This document shows, one piece after another, positions 35,974 through 45,792 of a stretch of 64,000 nt of DNA. The stretch's first letter is position 1, and each line of letters starts with the position of its first letter. A program made the position numbers and the translations under genes. The DNA lies in contig NZ_JARWNX010000024.1 in assembly GCF_029868385.1 (NCBI RefSeq), positions 62,001 to 126,000 of the forward strand. Direction: 5' to 3'. The notes below the pieces were generated by a model. That model made no database searches and was not told where the DNA came from. It saw only the letters and a list, made by a program, of their open reading frames with translations. The DNA is from Nocardia cyriacigeorgica (GTDB lineage: Bacteria > Actinomycetota > Actinomycetes > Mycobacteriales > Mycobacteriaceae).

Positions 35974-36791
35974 GCGCAGCTCATCCGGTGTCGGATCCCG
36001 ATCCCCAGCAACGGTTCTGGGCCGAACTGCGCGCCACCACGCAGGCCCGCATCGGGCTGGGGCGTAGCGGCAATGCCCTACCCACCACGCGCGTGCTCGA
36101 ATTCCGTGCGGCCCATGCGGCCGCCCGCGACGCGGTGCACACCGCGTTGGACGTCGACGCCCTACATGAGCGGCTCGCCGCGGCCGGGCTCGGCGAGCCG
36201 CTGCGAGTGCACAGCCGGGCCCGCGATCGTGCCGAATATCTGCGCCGCCCGGATCTGGGCCGAATACCCGCCGAGCCGTGGCCGTTCACCGACGCTCATG
36301 CCGCCGCACCCGGCAGCGTTACCGCCGAGATCGGGATCGTCCTGGCGGACGGGCTGTCGCCCGGCGCGCTCACCGCACACGGCCCGGCGATGGTCGACGC
36401 GTTGATCGCCGAATTCGGGCCGCACGCGTCGTTCGCGCCTCCGGTGATCGCGACCCAGGCCCGTGTCGCACTCGGCGATCACATCGCCGCCGCCATGGGC
36501 GTGGCGACGGTGCTCGTCCTCATCGGCGAACGCCCCGGCCTCTCGGTGGCCGACAGCCTCGGCGTCTACCTGACCCACCACCCGCGGCCCGGCCGCACCG
36601 ACGCCGACCGCAACTGCGTGTCGAATATCCACCGCCCGAACGGACTCGGCTACCGGCAGGCCGCGCGAATCGTCGCGGGACTGGTGGCCGGGGCGCGCCG
36701 ATTGGGCCGTTCGGGTGTGGACCTGAAGGACCTGTCGGACTCCGGCCTGCCCTCGGCCGACCGCCCCGCCGTCCCCGACGCACCACACTGA
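35970..36791 (+). CDS. eutC: Ethanolamine ammonia-lyase small subunit
   Basis: 273-residue small subunit that completes the cobalamin site with EutB. Seen: FWAELRATTQARIGLGRSGNALPT near the N-terminus, the HSRARDRAEYLRRPDLGR segment, VLIGERPGLSVADSLGVYLT and NCVSNIHRPNGLGY near the C-terminus. The start ATG overlaps the eutB stop (ATGA). No microcompartment shell, reactivase (EutA) or aldehyde dehydrogenase gene follows, so ethanolamine probably serves as a nitrogen source in the cytosol. Confidence 0.96.
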   Translation: MSAAHPVSDPDPQQRFWAELRATTQARIGLGRSGNALPTTRVLEFRAAHAAARDAVHTALDVDALHERLAAAGLGEPLRVHSRARDRAEYLRRPDLGRIPAEPWPFTDAHAAAPGSVTAEIGIVLADGLSPGALTAHGPAMVDALIAEFGPHASFAPPVIATQARVALGDHIAAAMGVATVLVLIGERPGLSVADSLGVYLTHHPRPGRTDADRNCVSNIHRPNGLGYRQAARIVAGLVAGARRLGRSGVDLKDLSDSGLPSADRPAVPDAPH

Positions 36792-37189
36792 CCACCCCAG
36801 CGGCGACGGGCGGTCCGCTCTTCCGGCCTACCAGCTGCCTTCGGGTGCATCGTCGCTCTCGGCTGGGTGCCGCCACGTAGGCGGTCATCCGCGATCGGTG
36901 GTCACGTGTCGAGCGACAAACGCAGCGCCGCCGGGGCACGCCGATGAGTTGCCGGTGGCGTGGGTGGGACAGACGGTAGATCTCTCGTGGGCCGCGGGTG
37001 CAGGATCGCGGGAGTCGGCCTGCTGCTGTGCCGGACTTCTGCCGTATTCGGCCGTCCCTTCTTCGATCGAACGTCATCCTGTTTAAAAGGAAACTAGTAC
37101 TGTAAATTTCCTACCTGCGGATCCTTGTTCATCGAAGGCTCGGGTCATGCCGTGGCGTGGTTCGGGTCAGGCCAAGCTAGGGAGCTCGT
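36792..37189. other. Intergenic region between eutC and the MHYT gene
   Basis: About 400 bases without a convincing gene. Short open frames here have no ribosome site or coding character. The only remarkable part is an AT-rich island near 37080-37112 with an inverted repeat, described separately, which probably contains the promoter of the MHYT gene. Confidence 0.6.
37088..37112. repeat. AT-rich inverted repeat upstream of the MHYT gene
   Basis: AGGAAA (37088-37093) and TTTCCT (37107-37112) face each other across 13 bases that include CTAG and TACTGT. The stretch is markedly AT-rich in a GC-rich genome and lies 78 bases before the MHYT start. It could be an operator, or a promoter with a hairpin in the leader; no known consensus fits. 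Confidence 0.4.
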
Positions 37190-37966
37190 GTGCCCACGAT
37201 CGATCACTTCAGCTATGGGTGGCTCACACCCGTCGTCGCGTACCTCATGTCGTTCACCGGGTCATTGCTGGGGCTACGCTGCATGGCGCGGGCGCGATCG
37301 GCGTCGATGCGCGACGGTTGGATGGTCGCGGCGGCCGTCGCCATCGGCGGTACCGGCATCTGGGTCATGCACTTCATCGCCATGCTCGGCTTCACCATCG
37401 ACGGCGCCTCGATTCGCTACAACGTGCCGATAACGCTGGTCAGCGCGCTCATCGCCATGGTGGTGGTGTGGATCGGGCTCGGCGTGGCGCAGCGGCGCAC
37501 CTGGGGTCCGCGCGCCCTGTTGATCGGCGGTGCGATCACCGGAGCGGGGGTCGGCACCATGCATTACTGCGGTATGTACGCGATGAAATCCGATGCCGCG
37601 CTCGCCTACAACGGTTGGATCGTCCTGGCGTCCATGGTGATCGCGGTGATCGCCGCAACCGCGGCACTGTGGTTCACCCTGCATGTGCGCGGCACTCTCG
37701 CGACCGTCGGCGCCGCCGCCGTCATGGGTGTCGCGGTGTCGGGGATGCATTACACCGGCATGTTCGCCATGCGCGTGCACGATGTCGCGCATACCCATCA
37801 ACCGTCGGGCGCGGGCGCGGGACAACTGCTGACACCGCTGACCGTCGGTGTCAGCATGCTGACGGTCGTACTACTGCTGCATCTGGCCATGACCGACGCC
37901 GGGGAACCGGAGACCCGCACGACCCGCCCGCGGCGCCCGGCCCAGTACTGGCCGACCCGGGAGTGA
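37190..37966 (+). CDS. MHYT-domain integral membrane sensor protein
   Basis: 258 residues with seven predicted membrane helices and the three MHYT motifs: MHFIAMLG (near residue 63), MHYCGMYAM (near 124) and MHYTGMFAM (near 187). These histidine and methionine pairs are thought to bind copper and to sense oxygen, CO or NO. MHYT units usually precede GGDEF, EAL or kinase domains, but here the protein ends after the last helix with a short basic tail. A partner-dependent sensor or a transporter are both possible. It starts at a GTG and converges on sigA, with a shared hairpin between. Confidence 0.88.
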   Translation: MPTIDHFSYGWLTPVVAYLMSFTGSLLGLRCMARARSASMRDGWMVAAAVAIGGTGIWVMHFIAMLGFTIDGASIRYNVPITLVSALIAMVVVWIGLGVAQRRTWGPRALLIGGAITGAGVGTMHYCGMYAMKSDAALAYNGWIVLASMVIAVIAATAALWFTLHVRGTLATVGAAAVMGVAVSGMHYTGMFAMRVHDVAHTHQPSGAGAGQLLTPLTVGVSMLTVVLLLHLAMTDAGEPETRTTRPRRPAQYWPTRE

Positions 37967-37981
37967 CCAACCGAACGACAA

Positions 37982-38021
37982 CGGCCCGCGCCTCGCCCTC
38001 GGAAGGGCGAGACGCGGGCCG
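37982..38021. terminator. Bidirectional hairpin between the MHYT gene and sigA
   Basis: CGGCCCGCG-C-CTCGCCCT (37982-37999) pairs with AGGGCGAG-A-CGCGGGCCG (38004-38021) across a CGGA loop: 17 pairs and one mismatch. It lies 12 bases beyond the sigA stop and 15 beyond the MHYT stop. No U-run is present on either strand. Confidence 0.85.
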
Positions 38022-38033
38022 CTATCGGACGGT

Positions 38034-39395
<1,362 letters not shown>

Positions 39396-39565
39396 GTACG
39401 CCCTTTCGTGACGGTCTCGTGCGGCGTCACGCCAGAGTAGATTTCCGGCGGAGCGGTCTGTCGGGTTGCACCGGCCAGCGCCGGTCGGGTTTCACCGGCT
39501 CACCGCCGGGCAGTTCCATTGTAACGATCGGACCCGCATGGTCTCGCCTCCGATGCCGGGAACCG

Positions 39566-40324
39566 CTAAGGTGCGATCCCCGCATCGATGGCCATGGCCG
39601 CTCCGACGATGCCCGCGGTGTTCTTCAAATTCGCCGCGATCACCGGAGTTCGGTTGGTCAGCAAGGGTATCCACTGCGCTGCATCCCGGCTGATCCCGCC
39701 GCCCGCGACGAACACTTTCGGCCAGAAAAGGTTCTCCAGGCCGATCAGCACGGTACTCACCTGCTTGGCCCACTGCTGGTACGACAGGCCGTCGCGATCC
39801 TTGATCGATGCGGCGGCGCGATGCTCGGCCTCCATCCCGCCGATCTCGATATGGCCCAGCTCGCTGTTGGGTACGAGGGTGCCGTCGTACAGCAGCGCCG
39901 AGCCGATACCGGTGCCGAAGGTCAGCAGCAGCACGAGGCCGTCGAAGTCCCTGGCCGCCCCGTAGCGGTCCTCGGCCAGCCCCGCGGCGTCGGCGTCGTT
40001 GAGGACGGTCACCTCGCGCCCGCCGAGCGCCGCGCTGAACAGCGTTGTGGCGTCGGTGCCGATCCAGGCCGGGTCCACATTGGCGGCGGTGCGCGCCGCA
40101 CCGTCGAGCACCACGCAGGGCAGGGTGATCCCCACCGGGCCCTTCCAGCCCGCCTGGGCGACCAGATCGGCGACCGTCTCGGCTACCGCATGGGGCGTCG
40201 CCGGTTGCGGGGTCGCGATCTTGATGCGCTGATGGACGAGTTCGCCGGTGGCCAGATCCACCGCGGCGCCCTTCACGCCGCTGCCACCGATATCGATCCC
40301 GAATGCGTGCCCCCGAGCGGACAT
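39566..40324 (-). CDS. ppgK: Polyphosphate glucokinase
   Basis: 252-residue ROK-type kinase that phosphorylates glucose with inorganic polyphosphate or ATP. Motifs: DIGGSGVKG (phosphate-1), LNDADAAGLAE, TFGTGIGSAL (phosphate-2), SELGHIEIGG (the ROK signature near residue 150) and VAGGGIS (adenosine). The ATG at 40324 has GAGGAA upstream. It lies upstream of sigA on the same strand with a 170-base gap, as in M. tuberculosis (Rv2702-Rv2703), and diverges from suhB. Confidence 0.94.
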   Translation of the reverse strand: MSARGHAFGIDIGGSGVKGAAVDLATGELVHQRIKIATPQPATPHAVAETVADLVAQAGWKGPVGITLPCVVLDGAARTAANVDPAWIGTDATTLFSAALGGREVTVLNDADAAGLAEDRYGAARDFDGLVLLLTFGTGIGSALLYDGTLVPNSELGHIEIGGMEAEHRAAASIKDRDGLSYQQWAKQVSTVLIGLENLFWPKVFVAGGGISRDAAQWIPLLTNRTPVIAANLKNTAGIVGAAMAIDAGIAP

Positions 40325-40492
40325 GACGGTTCCTCGTTCCCTGTGCCTGGCCAGTACGGATTCCGTGCCGCCGCACCGGGGCATCGCGGCCGCCTGCGGG
40401 CGCGCGAACGGGTGCCCGACGACGGCATTGTGTCGTGCACGACAAGAGTAGTGGCCGGTGGTCGCTGGGCGGTTCGCAGGATCTGTGGTGCG

Positions 40493-41425
40493 ATGGAGTG
40501 CGTGCCGGAACCGATATCGTCGCGCAGCTCCGCTGCCGTGACCACCGACGATCCCGAAACCACCCCGTCCGACGCGGCCGAGCTGCGCCGCGTCGCGGTC
40601 GAGCTGGCCGAGACGGCCGCCGCGCATGTGCGCGCCCGCAGACCGCAGGTCTTCGGACCCGCCGCCACCGAGGTCGAAGGCGCCGTGCGGACCAAGAGCA
40701 CCCCGACCGATCCGGTGACGGTGGTCGACACCGAGACCGAACAGGTCGTGCGGACCATGCTGGCCCGGCTGCGGCCGGCCGATCACATCCTCGGTGAGGA
40801 GGGCGGCGGCGATCTCGGCCGCGCCGACGACGACACCGTGGTCTGGGTGGTCGATCCGATCGACGGCACCGTCAACTTCCTGTACGGGATACCGGCCTAC
40901 GCCGTATCGGTGGCCGCCATGCGGGCGGGCCGGTCGATCGCGGGCGCGGTGGTCGACGTCGCCGCCGCACAGACCTACCGTGCCGCCCTCGGGCTCGGCG
41001 CCGAACGCGTCGACGCCGACGGCTCGGTGCATCCACTGCGCTGCACGCCGGTGGAATCGGTGCGCATGGCATTGGTCGCGACCGGATTCGGTTACGGCGT
41101 GGCGCGGCGTGCCCGCCAGGCCGCGCTGGTGGCCGAGGTGCTGCCGCGGGTGCGTGATATCCGGCGGATCGGGGCGGCGGCGCTGGATCTGTGCATGGTG
41201 GCCGAGGGCCGGGTCGACGCGCACTACGAACACGGTCTCAATCCGTGGGACTGGGCCGCCGGTGCGCTGATCGCCACCGAGGCCGGTGCCCGGGTGATCC
41301 ATCCACCGGCAACCACCGGCGGCGCCGCGGGAGAGCTGGTCGTCGCGGCCGCGCCGGGGATCGCCGAGGAGCTGCTGGCCCTGCTGGACGAGCTAGGGGT
41401 GAGCGCGCCCATCCCCGAGCCCTAG
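40493..41425 (+). CDS. suhB: Inositol-1-monophosphatase SuhB
   Basis: About 310 residues of the magnesium-dependent, lithium-sensitive phosphatase family, counterpart of Rv2701c. Metal-site motifs: GEEGGG (near residue 100), WVVDPIDGTVNFLYG (near 120) and the C-terminal HGLNPWDWAAGALIATEAGA. It provides inositol for phosphatidylinositol mannosides and mycothiol. The start is uncertain: ATG 40493, GTG 40502 or GTG 40538 all remain in frame; the family length favours one of the later ones. It diverges from ppgK and converges on cei. Confidence 0.9.
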   Translation: MECVPEPISSRSSAAVTTDDPETTPSDAAELRRVAVELAETAAAHVRARRPQVFGPAATEVEGAVRTKSTPTDPVTVVDTETEQVVRTMLARLRPADHILGEEGGGDLGRADDDTVVWVVDPIDGTVNFLYGIPAYAVSVAAMRAGRSIAGAVVDVAAAQTYRAALGLGAERVDADGSVHPLRCTPVESVRMALVATGFGYGVARRARQAALVAEVLPRVRDIRRIGAAALDLCMVAEGRVDAHYEHGLNPWDWAAGALIATEAGARVIHPPATTGGAAGELVVAAAPGIAEELLALLDELGVSAPIPEP

Positions 41426-41435
41426 GCGGTTTCGC

Positions 41436-42113
41436 TCAGCAGCGAGCGTGTCTGGCCGCGTCGAGCAGCTCGATATCGAGGGCGGGGGTGGCGCCGGAGG
41501 CCGGGTTCTTCAGCGAACGCAGCACCTCTTCGGCGTCGTTCGAGGGCTGGATATCGCGGAACAGCGAACCGAGGACGAGGTCGACGGTGTCGTCGGCGCG
41601 TTTGTCCTCGATCAGTTCGGCGCACGGCACGGCCAGCTGTACGGCCGCGGCGGCCCGGCGGCCGTCCACACCGAAGCGGATCTGGCCCATGCATTCCAGA
41701 TCGCCGTTGACGTATACCGAATCGTTGCCATAGGGCTCGCCCGGGACACTCCCGAAGCCGAGGTCCCCGAGCTGGGCCGCGGCGTGGGCGGCCTGCCCGC
41801 GCTGGTTGTTGGCGTTGAGTACGCGCACCTTGGTGTCGGCGAGGGCGGCCGGTTCCACATCCTCCAGTCGGCTCGCACCGACGCGCTGACCCAAGGCGGG
41901 CTGCGGTTCGGCGCCCGGCTCGGTGGCCGGGCTCGGCGAGTTGCACGCCATCGCCGTGTAGTCGGTGTCTTCGGTGGTCAGCGCCTTGATCCACACGATC
42001 GTGCAGATCAGGGCCAGTACCGCGACCAGGACGAGCCATGGCTGTAGGCGCCGTCGGATGAAGGGTCGACCCCGTGAATCCGATGCGCTGCCTTCGGTGA
42101 TCAGTGAAACCAC
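41436..42113 (-). CDS. cei: Envelope integrity protein Cei (LytR C-terminal domain)
   Basis: 225 residues: a short basic cytoplasmic part, one membrane helix (about residues 25-43, PWLVLVAVLALICTIVWI) and an extracytoplasmic LytR_C domain from about residue 93 (TKVRVLNANNQRGQAAHAAA). It is the counterpart of Rv2700/Cei, required for envelope integrity and virulence in M. tuberculosis. Several cysteines in the outer part may form disulfides. Starts at GTG 42113. Its position between suhB and DUF4193 is conserved. Confidence 0.9.
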   Translation of the reverse strand: MVSLITEGSASDSRGRPFIRRRLQPWLVLVAVLALICTIVWIKALTTEDTDYTAMACNSPSPATEPGAEPQPALGQRVGASRLEDVEPAALADTKVRVLNANNQRGQAAHAAAQLGDLGFGSVPGEPYGNDSVYVNGDLECMGQIRFGVDGRRAAAAVQLAVPCAELIEDKRADDTVDLVLGSLFRDIQPSNDAEEVLRSLKNPASGATPALDIELLDAARHARC

Positions 42114-42486
42114 CAGGACACTCTACGAAAATGTCCGGCCGATCCATGCAGCCGCCGTGCCGTTGGTCTCGATCCGTGACGTCGATGGTGTCGATTCCCC
42201 GACGGTTTCGACTCGGCTGTGTTTTGATTGCGACTTTTCTCCGGCGGTCCGCTATTGTCTGGCGGCCCAGATCGAAACGCCGGTCCGAAAATCGGTGGTT
42301 GGTCGCGGGAACAAGCAGGGCATGTTCAGCGTTGTCCGACTGCTATCCGGTGCAGAACCTCAGAATCTGCCCTGATAGGGGACCGGTACACGTGTGATGT
42401 GTGCCACCGGCGGGGCGGTGTGGACAACCGACAGGAATGTCCGCGCCGATCCGGGATATACGGAGTAAGGACGAGGGGAAGACGAC
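42114..42486. other. Divergent promoter region between cei and DUF4193
   Basis: About 370 bases without a convincing gene. The middle (42205-42260) is relatively AT-rich, with TTGCGA at 42228-42233 and TATTGT at 42253-42258, a loose promoter-like pair for the DUF4193 gene at a long 19-base spacing. A single DnaA-box nonamer lies inverted at 42419-42427. GGACGAGGGGAAG forms the ribosome site of the next gene. Confidence 0.45.
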
Positions 42487-42789
42487 ATGGCAACCGACTA
42501 TGACGCACCGAGGCGCACCGAATCCGACGAGGTGTCGGAGGATTCGCTGGAGGAGCTGAAGGCTCGTCGCAACGAGGCTCAGTCCGCCGTCGTGGATATC
42601 GACGAATCCGATACCGCGGAGTCGTTCGAGCTTCCCGGCGCGGATTTGTCCGAAGAAGTACTGACGGTACGGGTGGTGCCGAAGCAGGCCGACGAGTTCA
42701 CCTGCTCGAGCTGTTTCCTCGTGCATCACCGCAGCCGCCTGGCCAGCGATAAGGGCGGCCAGATGATCTGCATGGACTGCGCGGCCTGA
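42487..42789 (+). CDS. DUF4193 small zinc-finger-like protein
   Basis: 100-residue protein, counterpart of Rv2699c. The first 60 residues are acidic and helical (DSLEELKARRNEAQSAVVD). The C-terminal 30 have FTCSSCFLVHHRSRLA and ICMDCAA, two C-x2-C pairs that probably bind one zinc ion. It is highly conserved across Mycobacteriales; a role with RNA polymerase or ribosomes has been suspected but is unproven. The GAGGGGAAG ribosome site is strong, suggesting high expression. Confidence 0.92.
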   Translation: MATDYDAPRRTESDEVSEDSLEELKARRNEAQSAVVDIDESDTAESFELPGADLSEEVLTVRVVPKQADEFTCSSCFLVHHRSRLASDKGGQMICMDCAA

Positions 42790-42876
42790 GCGCGCGCCCG
42801 ATAACGCCACGGCCCCGCGACCCGGGATCGCACTTCCCGTCGTCGGGGCGGCAGACCGCGCCGTCGGGCGAGGACC

Positions 42877-43392
42877 TCAGTCCGCGCTCGACAGCCCCAG
42901 CGCGGCCAGGACCCGTTCGGGCCGACGCGTACTGATCAACCAGTACGGAGTCGGGTCGTCCGGGTCGTCCAGGACAAGCAACACCATCGATCCGATCCAC
43001 GGGCGATGTTGCACATAGGCGGCGGGGTCGAGCTGACGACCCAGCGCCGCGCTCTTCGCGCTCGCGGGCACCTCGGCCGCGCGGGCGATGAATTCGACCG
43101 GGAGATGCGCGCGATCCACGCGCAGCTCCGGTGCGCCGTTCGCATCGGCGGCCACGGCCACCCGATGTCTGCTCAACCACAGCAGCACCCACACCGGCAC
43201 CGGGAACAGCAGTGCGTAGGGCAGCCATGCCCGCACGCCAGGTGCGCCCATATGGATCTCCGCGGCCAGCAGACCGGCGATGGCGAATGCCACCGGCCAC
43301 CACCACAGCGGTACCCACAGACGCTCTCGGTAGACGGGCGGACCCGGCCGGGTCGTGCGCTCGGTATCGGCTGGTACGGGCTGGTCGGACAC
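42877..43392 (-). CDS. DUF3093 membrane protein
   Basis: 171 residues, counterpart of Rv2698. Two membrane helices lie close to the N-terminus (about residues 26-46 and 55-74: LWWWPVAFAIAGLLAAEI and WLPYALLFPVPVWVLLWL), followed by a soluble domain with LPVEFIARAAEVPASAKSAALGR and a C-terminal strand PYWLISTRRPERVLAAL. Function unknown. It converges on DUF4193 and diverges from dut, exactly as in M. tuberculosis. An imperfect hairpin (42812-42849) lies between it and DUF4193. Confidence 0.9.
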   Translation of the reverse strand: MSDQPVPADTERTTRPGPPVYRERLWVPLWWWPVAFAIAGLLAAEIHMGAPGVRAWLPYALLFPVPVWVLLWLSRHRVAVAADANGAPELRVDRAHLPVEFIARAAEVPASAKSAALGRQLDPAAYVQHRPWIGSMVLLVLDDPDDPTPYWLISTRRPERVLAALGLSSAD

Positions 43393-43465
43393 AACTCAAG
43401 AGTAAGCCAGCGGCTCGCCGGGACTCCGCACAGGTACGACCGGGAAACGCGTAGGCTCGTGCTAC

Positions 43466-43966
43466 GTGAGCGCCCTTTCACCGATACCTCTGCTGCGGCT
43501 CGATCCCGGCATCCCCGTGCCCACGCGTGCCCATCCCGGCGACGCGGGCGTGGACCTGTGCACCACCGAGGACGTCATCCTGGAACCGGGGGAGCGGGTG
43601 CTGGTCGGCACCGGCATCGCGGTCGCCCTCCCGGTGGGCACCGTCGGCCTCATCCATCCGCGTTCGGGGCTGGCCGCCAAGACCGGACTGTCGGTGGTGA
43701 ACACCCCCGGCACCGTCGACGCGGGGTATCGCGGCGAGATCAAGGTGTGCCTGATCAACCACGATCCGCGTACGCGCATCGAGCTGCGCCGCGGTGACCG
43801 GATCGCCCAGCTGCTGGTGCAGCGCGTGGAACTGGTGGATTTCGCCGAGGTCGACCGGCTGGACGAAACCACGCGCGGTGCGGGCGGTTACGGCTCCAGC
43901 GGTGGACACGCGAGTCTGAGCGCATCCGTCGACGCCGCGCCGTCGGCGACCGGCAAGGAGGAATGA
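43466..43966 (+). CDS. dut: Deoxyuridine 5'-triphosphate nucleotidohydrolase
   Basis: 166-residue trimeric dUTPase that hydrolyses dUTP to dUMP and keeps uracil out of DNA. All five family motifs are seen: [13 protein letters not shown] (1), [10 protein letters not shown] (2), [13 protein letters not shown] (3), [13 protein letters not shown] (4) and the C-terminal arm [11 protein letters not shown] (5). Starts at GTG 43466. The stop is followed within five bases by the DUF3710 gene, whose ribosome site GGAGGA overlaps the dut end. Confidence 0.96.
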   Translation: MSALSPIPLLRLDPGIPVPTRAHPGDAGVDLCTTEDVILEPGERVLVGTGIAVALPVGTVGLIHPRSGLAAKTGLSVVNTPGTVDAGYRGEIKVCLINHDPRTRIELRRGDRIAQLLVQRVELVDFAEVDRLDETTRGAGGYGSSGGHASLSASVDAAPSATGKEE

Positions 43967-43970
43967 CGCG

Positions 43971-44927
43971 ATGTTCGGGAAGAAGAAGGTCCGCCGGGAC
44001 AGACCCGTCGACGATGACCGCTACGACGAATCCGACGAGTACACCGAGTTCGACGGTGACGAATACGACACCGACGAATACCCCGAGTACTCCGACGATT
44101 TCGCCGAGGCGCTCGCCGACGACGAGGACTATGACGAGGACTACGAGGACTCCGGCTACCACCGGGCCGACGACGCGGCGGCCGAGGACGACGCCGAGCA
44201 ACGCACCGGACCCTATGACTACGAGGACGTCTCCGAGCTGCTCGACGCCGTCGCCGAACAACGGCTCGATCTCGGCTCGGTGATCTTGCCGGTGCCGCCG
44301 GGCGGGCAGCTCCAGGTCGAGATGACCCCGGAGGGCACCCCGCAGGCCGTGCATCTGGCCACCGACCACGGCCGGATCACCGTGGCCGCCTATGCGGCGC
44401 CGAAATCGCCGGGCCAGTGGCGCACCGTCGCCTCGGATCTGGCCGATTCGCTGCGCAAGGACGGTGCGAAGGTCGCCATCGAGACCGGGCCGTGGGGTCG
44501 GGAGCTGTTCGCCGTCACCGAGGGCGCGGATCTGCGCTTCATCGGTGTCGATGGCTATCGCTGGATGGTGCGGCTGGTCGCGGCGGGCCCGTCGGGCGCC
44601 GCGGACGCCGACAGCCCGCTGGTGGCGGCGGCCCGGACGATCCTCGGTGAGACGGTGATCCGCCGCGGCACCGATCCGCTGCCGGTGCGCGAACCCCTTC
44701 CCGTGGTGCTGCCGCAGGAGCTGGCCGATCAGCTCGCCGCCGCACATCAGCAACAGGTGCAGGCGCAGCAGCAGGCCGTCGCGGCCCAGCAGCAGGCGCT
44801 GGCCGCCCAGCAGGGCACACCGGGTGTGGTGCCGGGAATCTCGCCGGGCATGGGCAGGCCGGTTGCACCCGACCAGCCGCGCCGCGGGGCCGACGGTTCG
44901 GCCATGCAGCAGCTCGGTCGCAACTGA
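43971..44927 (+). CDS. DUF3710 protein with acidic tyrosine-rich N-terminus
   Basis: 318 residues, counterpart of Rv2696c. After a basic start (FGKKKVRRDR), residues about 13-85 are an extreme run of Asp, Glu and Tyr. The folded DUF3710 domain covers about 85-240 (LDLGSVILPVPPGGQLQVEM ... GPWGRELFAVTEGADLRFIGVDGYRWMVRL). The C-terminus has a glutamine/alanine-rich stretch (about 253-285). Function unknown. It follows dut with four bases between them, a linkage conserved in the order. Confidence 0.92.
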   Translation: MFGKKKVRRDRPVDDDRYDESDEYTEFDGDEYDTDEYPEYSDDFAEALADDEDYDEDYEDSGYHRADDAAAEDDAEQRTGPYDYEDVSELLDAVAEQRLDLGSVILPVPPGGQLQVEMTPEGTPQAVHLATDHGRITVAAYAAPKSPGQWRTVASDLADSLRKDGAKVAIETGPWGRELFAVTEGADLRFIGVDGYRWMVRLVAAGPSGAADADSPLVAAARTILGETVIRRGTDPLPVREPLPVVLPQELADQLAAAHQQQVQAQQQAVAAQQQALAAQQGTPGVVPGISPGMGRPVAPDQPRRGADGSAMQQLGRN

Positions 44928-44945
44928 ACCGGAGCACTCGTCGAC

Positions 44946-44974
44946 GAGTCCGGCGGGTATCGCCCGCCGGACTC
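44946..44974. terminator. Bidirectional hairpin between DUF3710 and hydrolase genes
   Basis: GAGTCCGGCGGG (44946-44957) pairs perfectly with CCCGCCGGACTC (44963-44974) across TATCG. The right arm overlaps the stop codon of the convergent hydrolase gene. Confidence 0.75.
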
Positions 44975-45668
44975 AGCCGAACGCGGCCGATCCGAGTCGT
45001 CCCAGAAGGCTCGGATCGGCACCCAGTTCGTCGAGGGTGAGTTCTTCCAGCACGGATTCGGGAATCAGCCGGGCCCACTCCTGGGCCACCGGCCACGGGT
45101 GTACCGGATCGTCGAGCGCGCCGACCACCGCCACCGGAGTGCGCAGGGTCTCCAGCCGCCGCGGCTCCGGCCATGTATAGGCGGCCGCTTCCTCCAGCGC
45201 TTCGGGCAGCGCGGGCCATTGTGCGCGCCACGAGCGGTCGAGCGCGTCACCGAGCCATGCCGGACTACCCGCCCGCATCCGCGCCACGACCTCCTCCAGA
45301 CCATCGGCGCGCAGGGCGGCGGCGGTGCTCGCCGCGCTCGCGGCCGCGGGGCAGCCACCGGTATCCGGTCCGGTCCACGCGGGTAGCGCGGCCAGCACCC
45401 CGGCCGCGGCCTCCGGTCGCGCGCTGGCCCACTCGACGGCGACGGCAGCGCCGAGCGAGATCCCCGCGGCCAGTACCGGACCGCGTCGCGCGGCGGCGTC
45501 CAACGCCGCGATATAGCTCTCGACCACCGCGCGCGGGTCGGGTTCGACGGCGATCAGTTCGAGTCCGCGCTCGGCGCACGCCGGGCCGAACGCGCGCCGC
45601 GCGAAATGGGCGTCGGAGCCGGTACCTGGGAGCCCGACAACGACGGCGGGCGCGGGTGAGTCGAACAT
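44973..45668 (-). CDS. Alpha/beta hydrolase
   Basis: 231-residue alpha/beta hydrolase, counterpart of Rv2695. VVVGLPGTGSDAHF forms the oxyanion loop, the nucleophile serine lies in GISLGAA (near residue 72), and VVGALDDPVHPWPVAQEW supplies the likely acid and histidine. The substrate is unknown. The ATG at 45668 is chosen because the longer frame runs antisense to the OB-fold gene and reads poorly. Confidence 0.85.
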   Translation of the reverse strand: MFDSPAPAVVVGLPGTGSDAHFARRAFGPACAERGLELIAVEPDPRAVVESYIAALDAAARRGPVLAAGISLGAAVAVEWASARPEAAAGVLAALPAWTGPDTGGCPAAASAASTAAALRADGLEEVVARMRAGSPAWLGDALDRSWRAQWPALPEALEEAAAYTWPEPRRLETLRTPVAVVGALDDPVHPWPVAQEWARLIPESVLEELTLDELGADPSLLGRLGSAAFG

Positions 45669-45792
45669 CGGGACCGAGCGTAGCGGTGCGCTGGTTGCCC
45701 ATCTACAGTGGCGTTGTACGGCCGCAGACGGTCGTGCGAACAACGAGATGGTCGTGCGACCCACGTCCATCAGCTCTACAGGAGACCGAGCA

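Noticed and set aside
36898..37086. 62-residue open frame between eutC and the MHYT gene
   Set aside because: No ribosome site, no family pattern and poor codon bias.
42419..42427. Single inverted DnaA box (TGTGGACAA) upstream of DUF4193
   Set aside because: One isolated 9-mer is expected by chance at about this frequency; no second box nearby.
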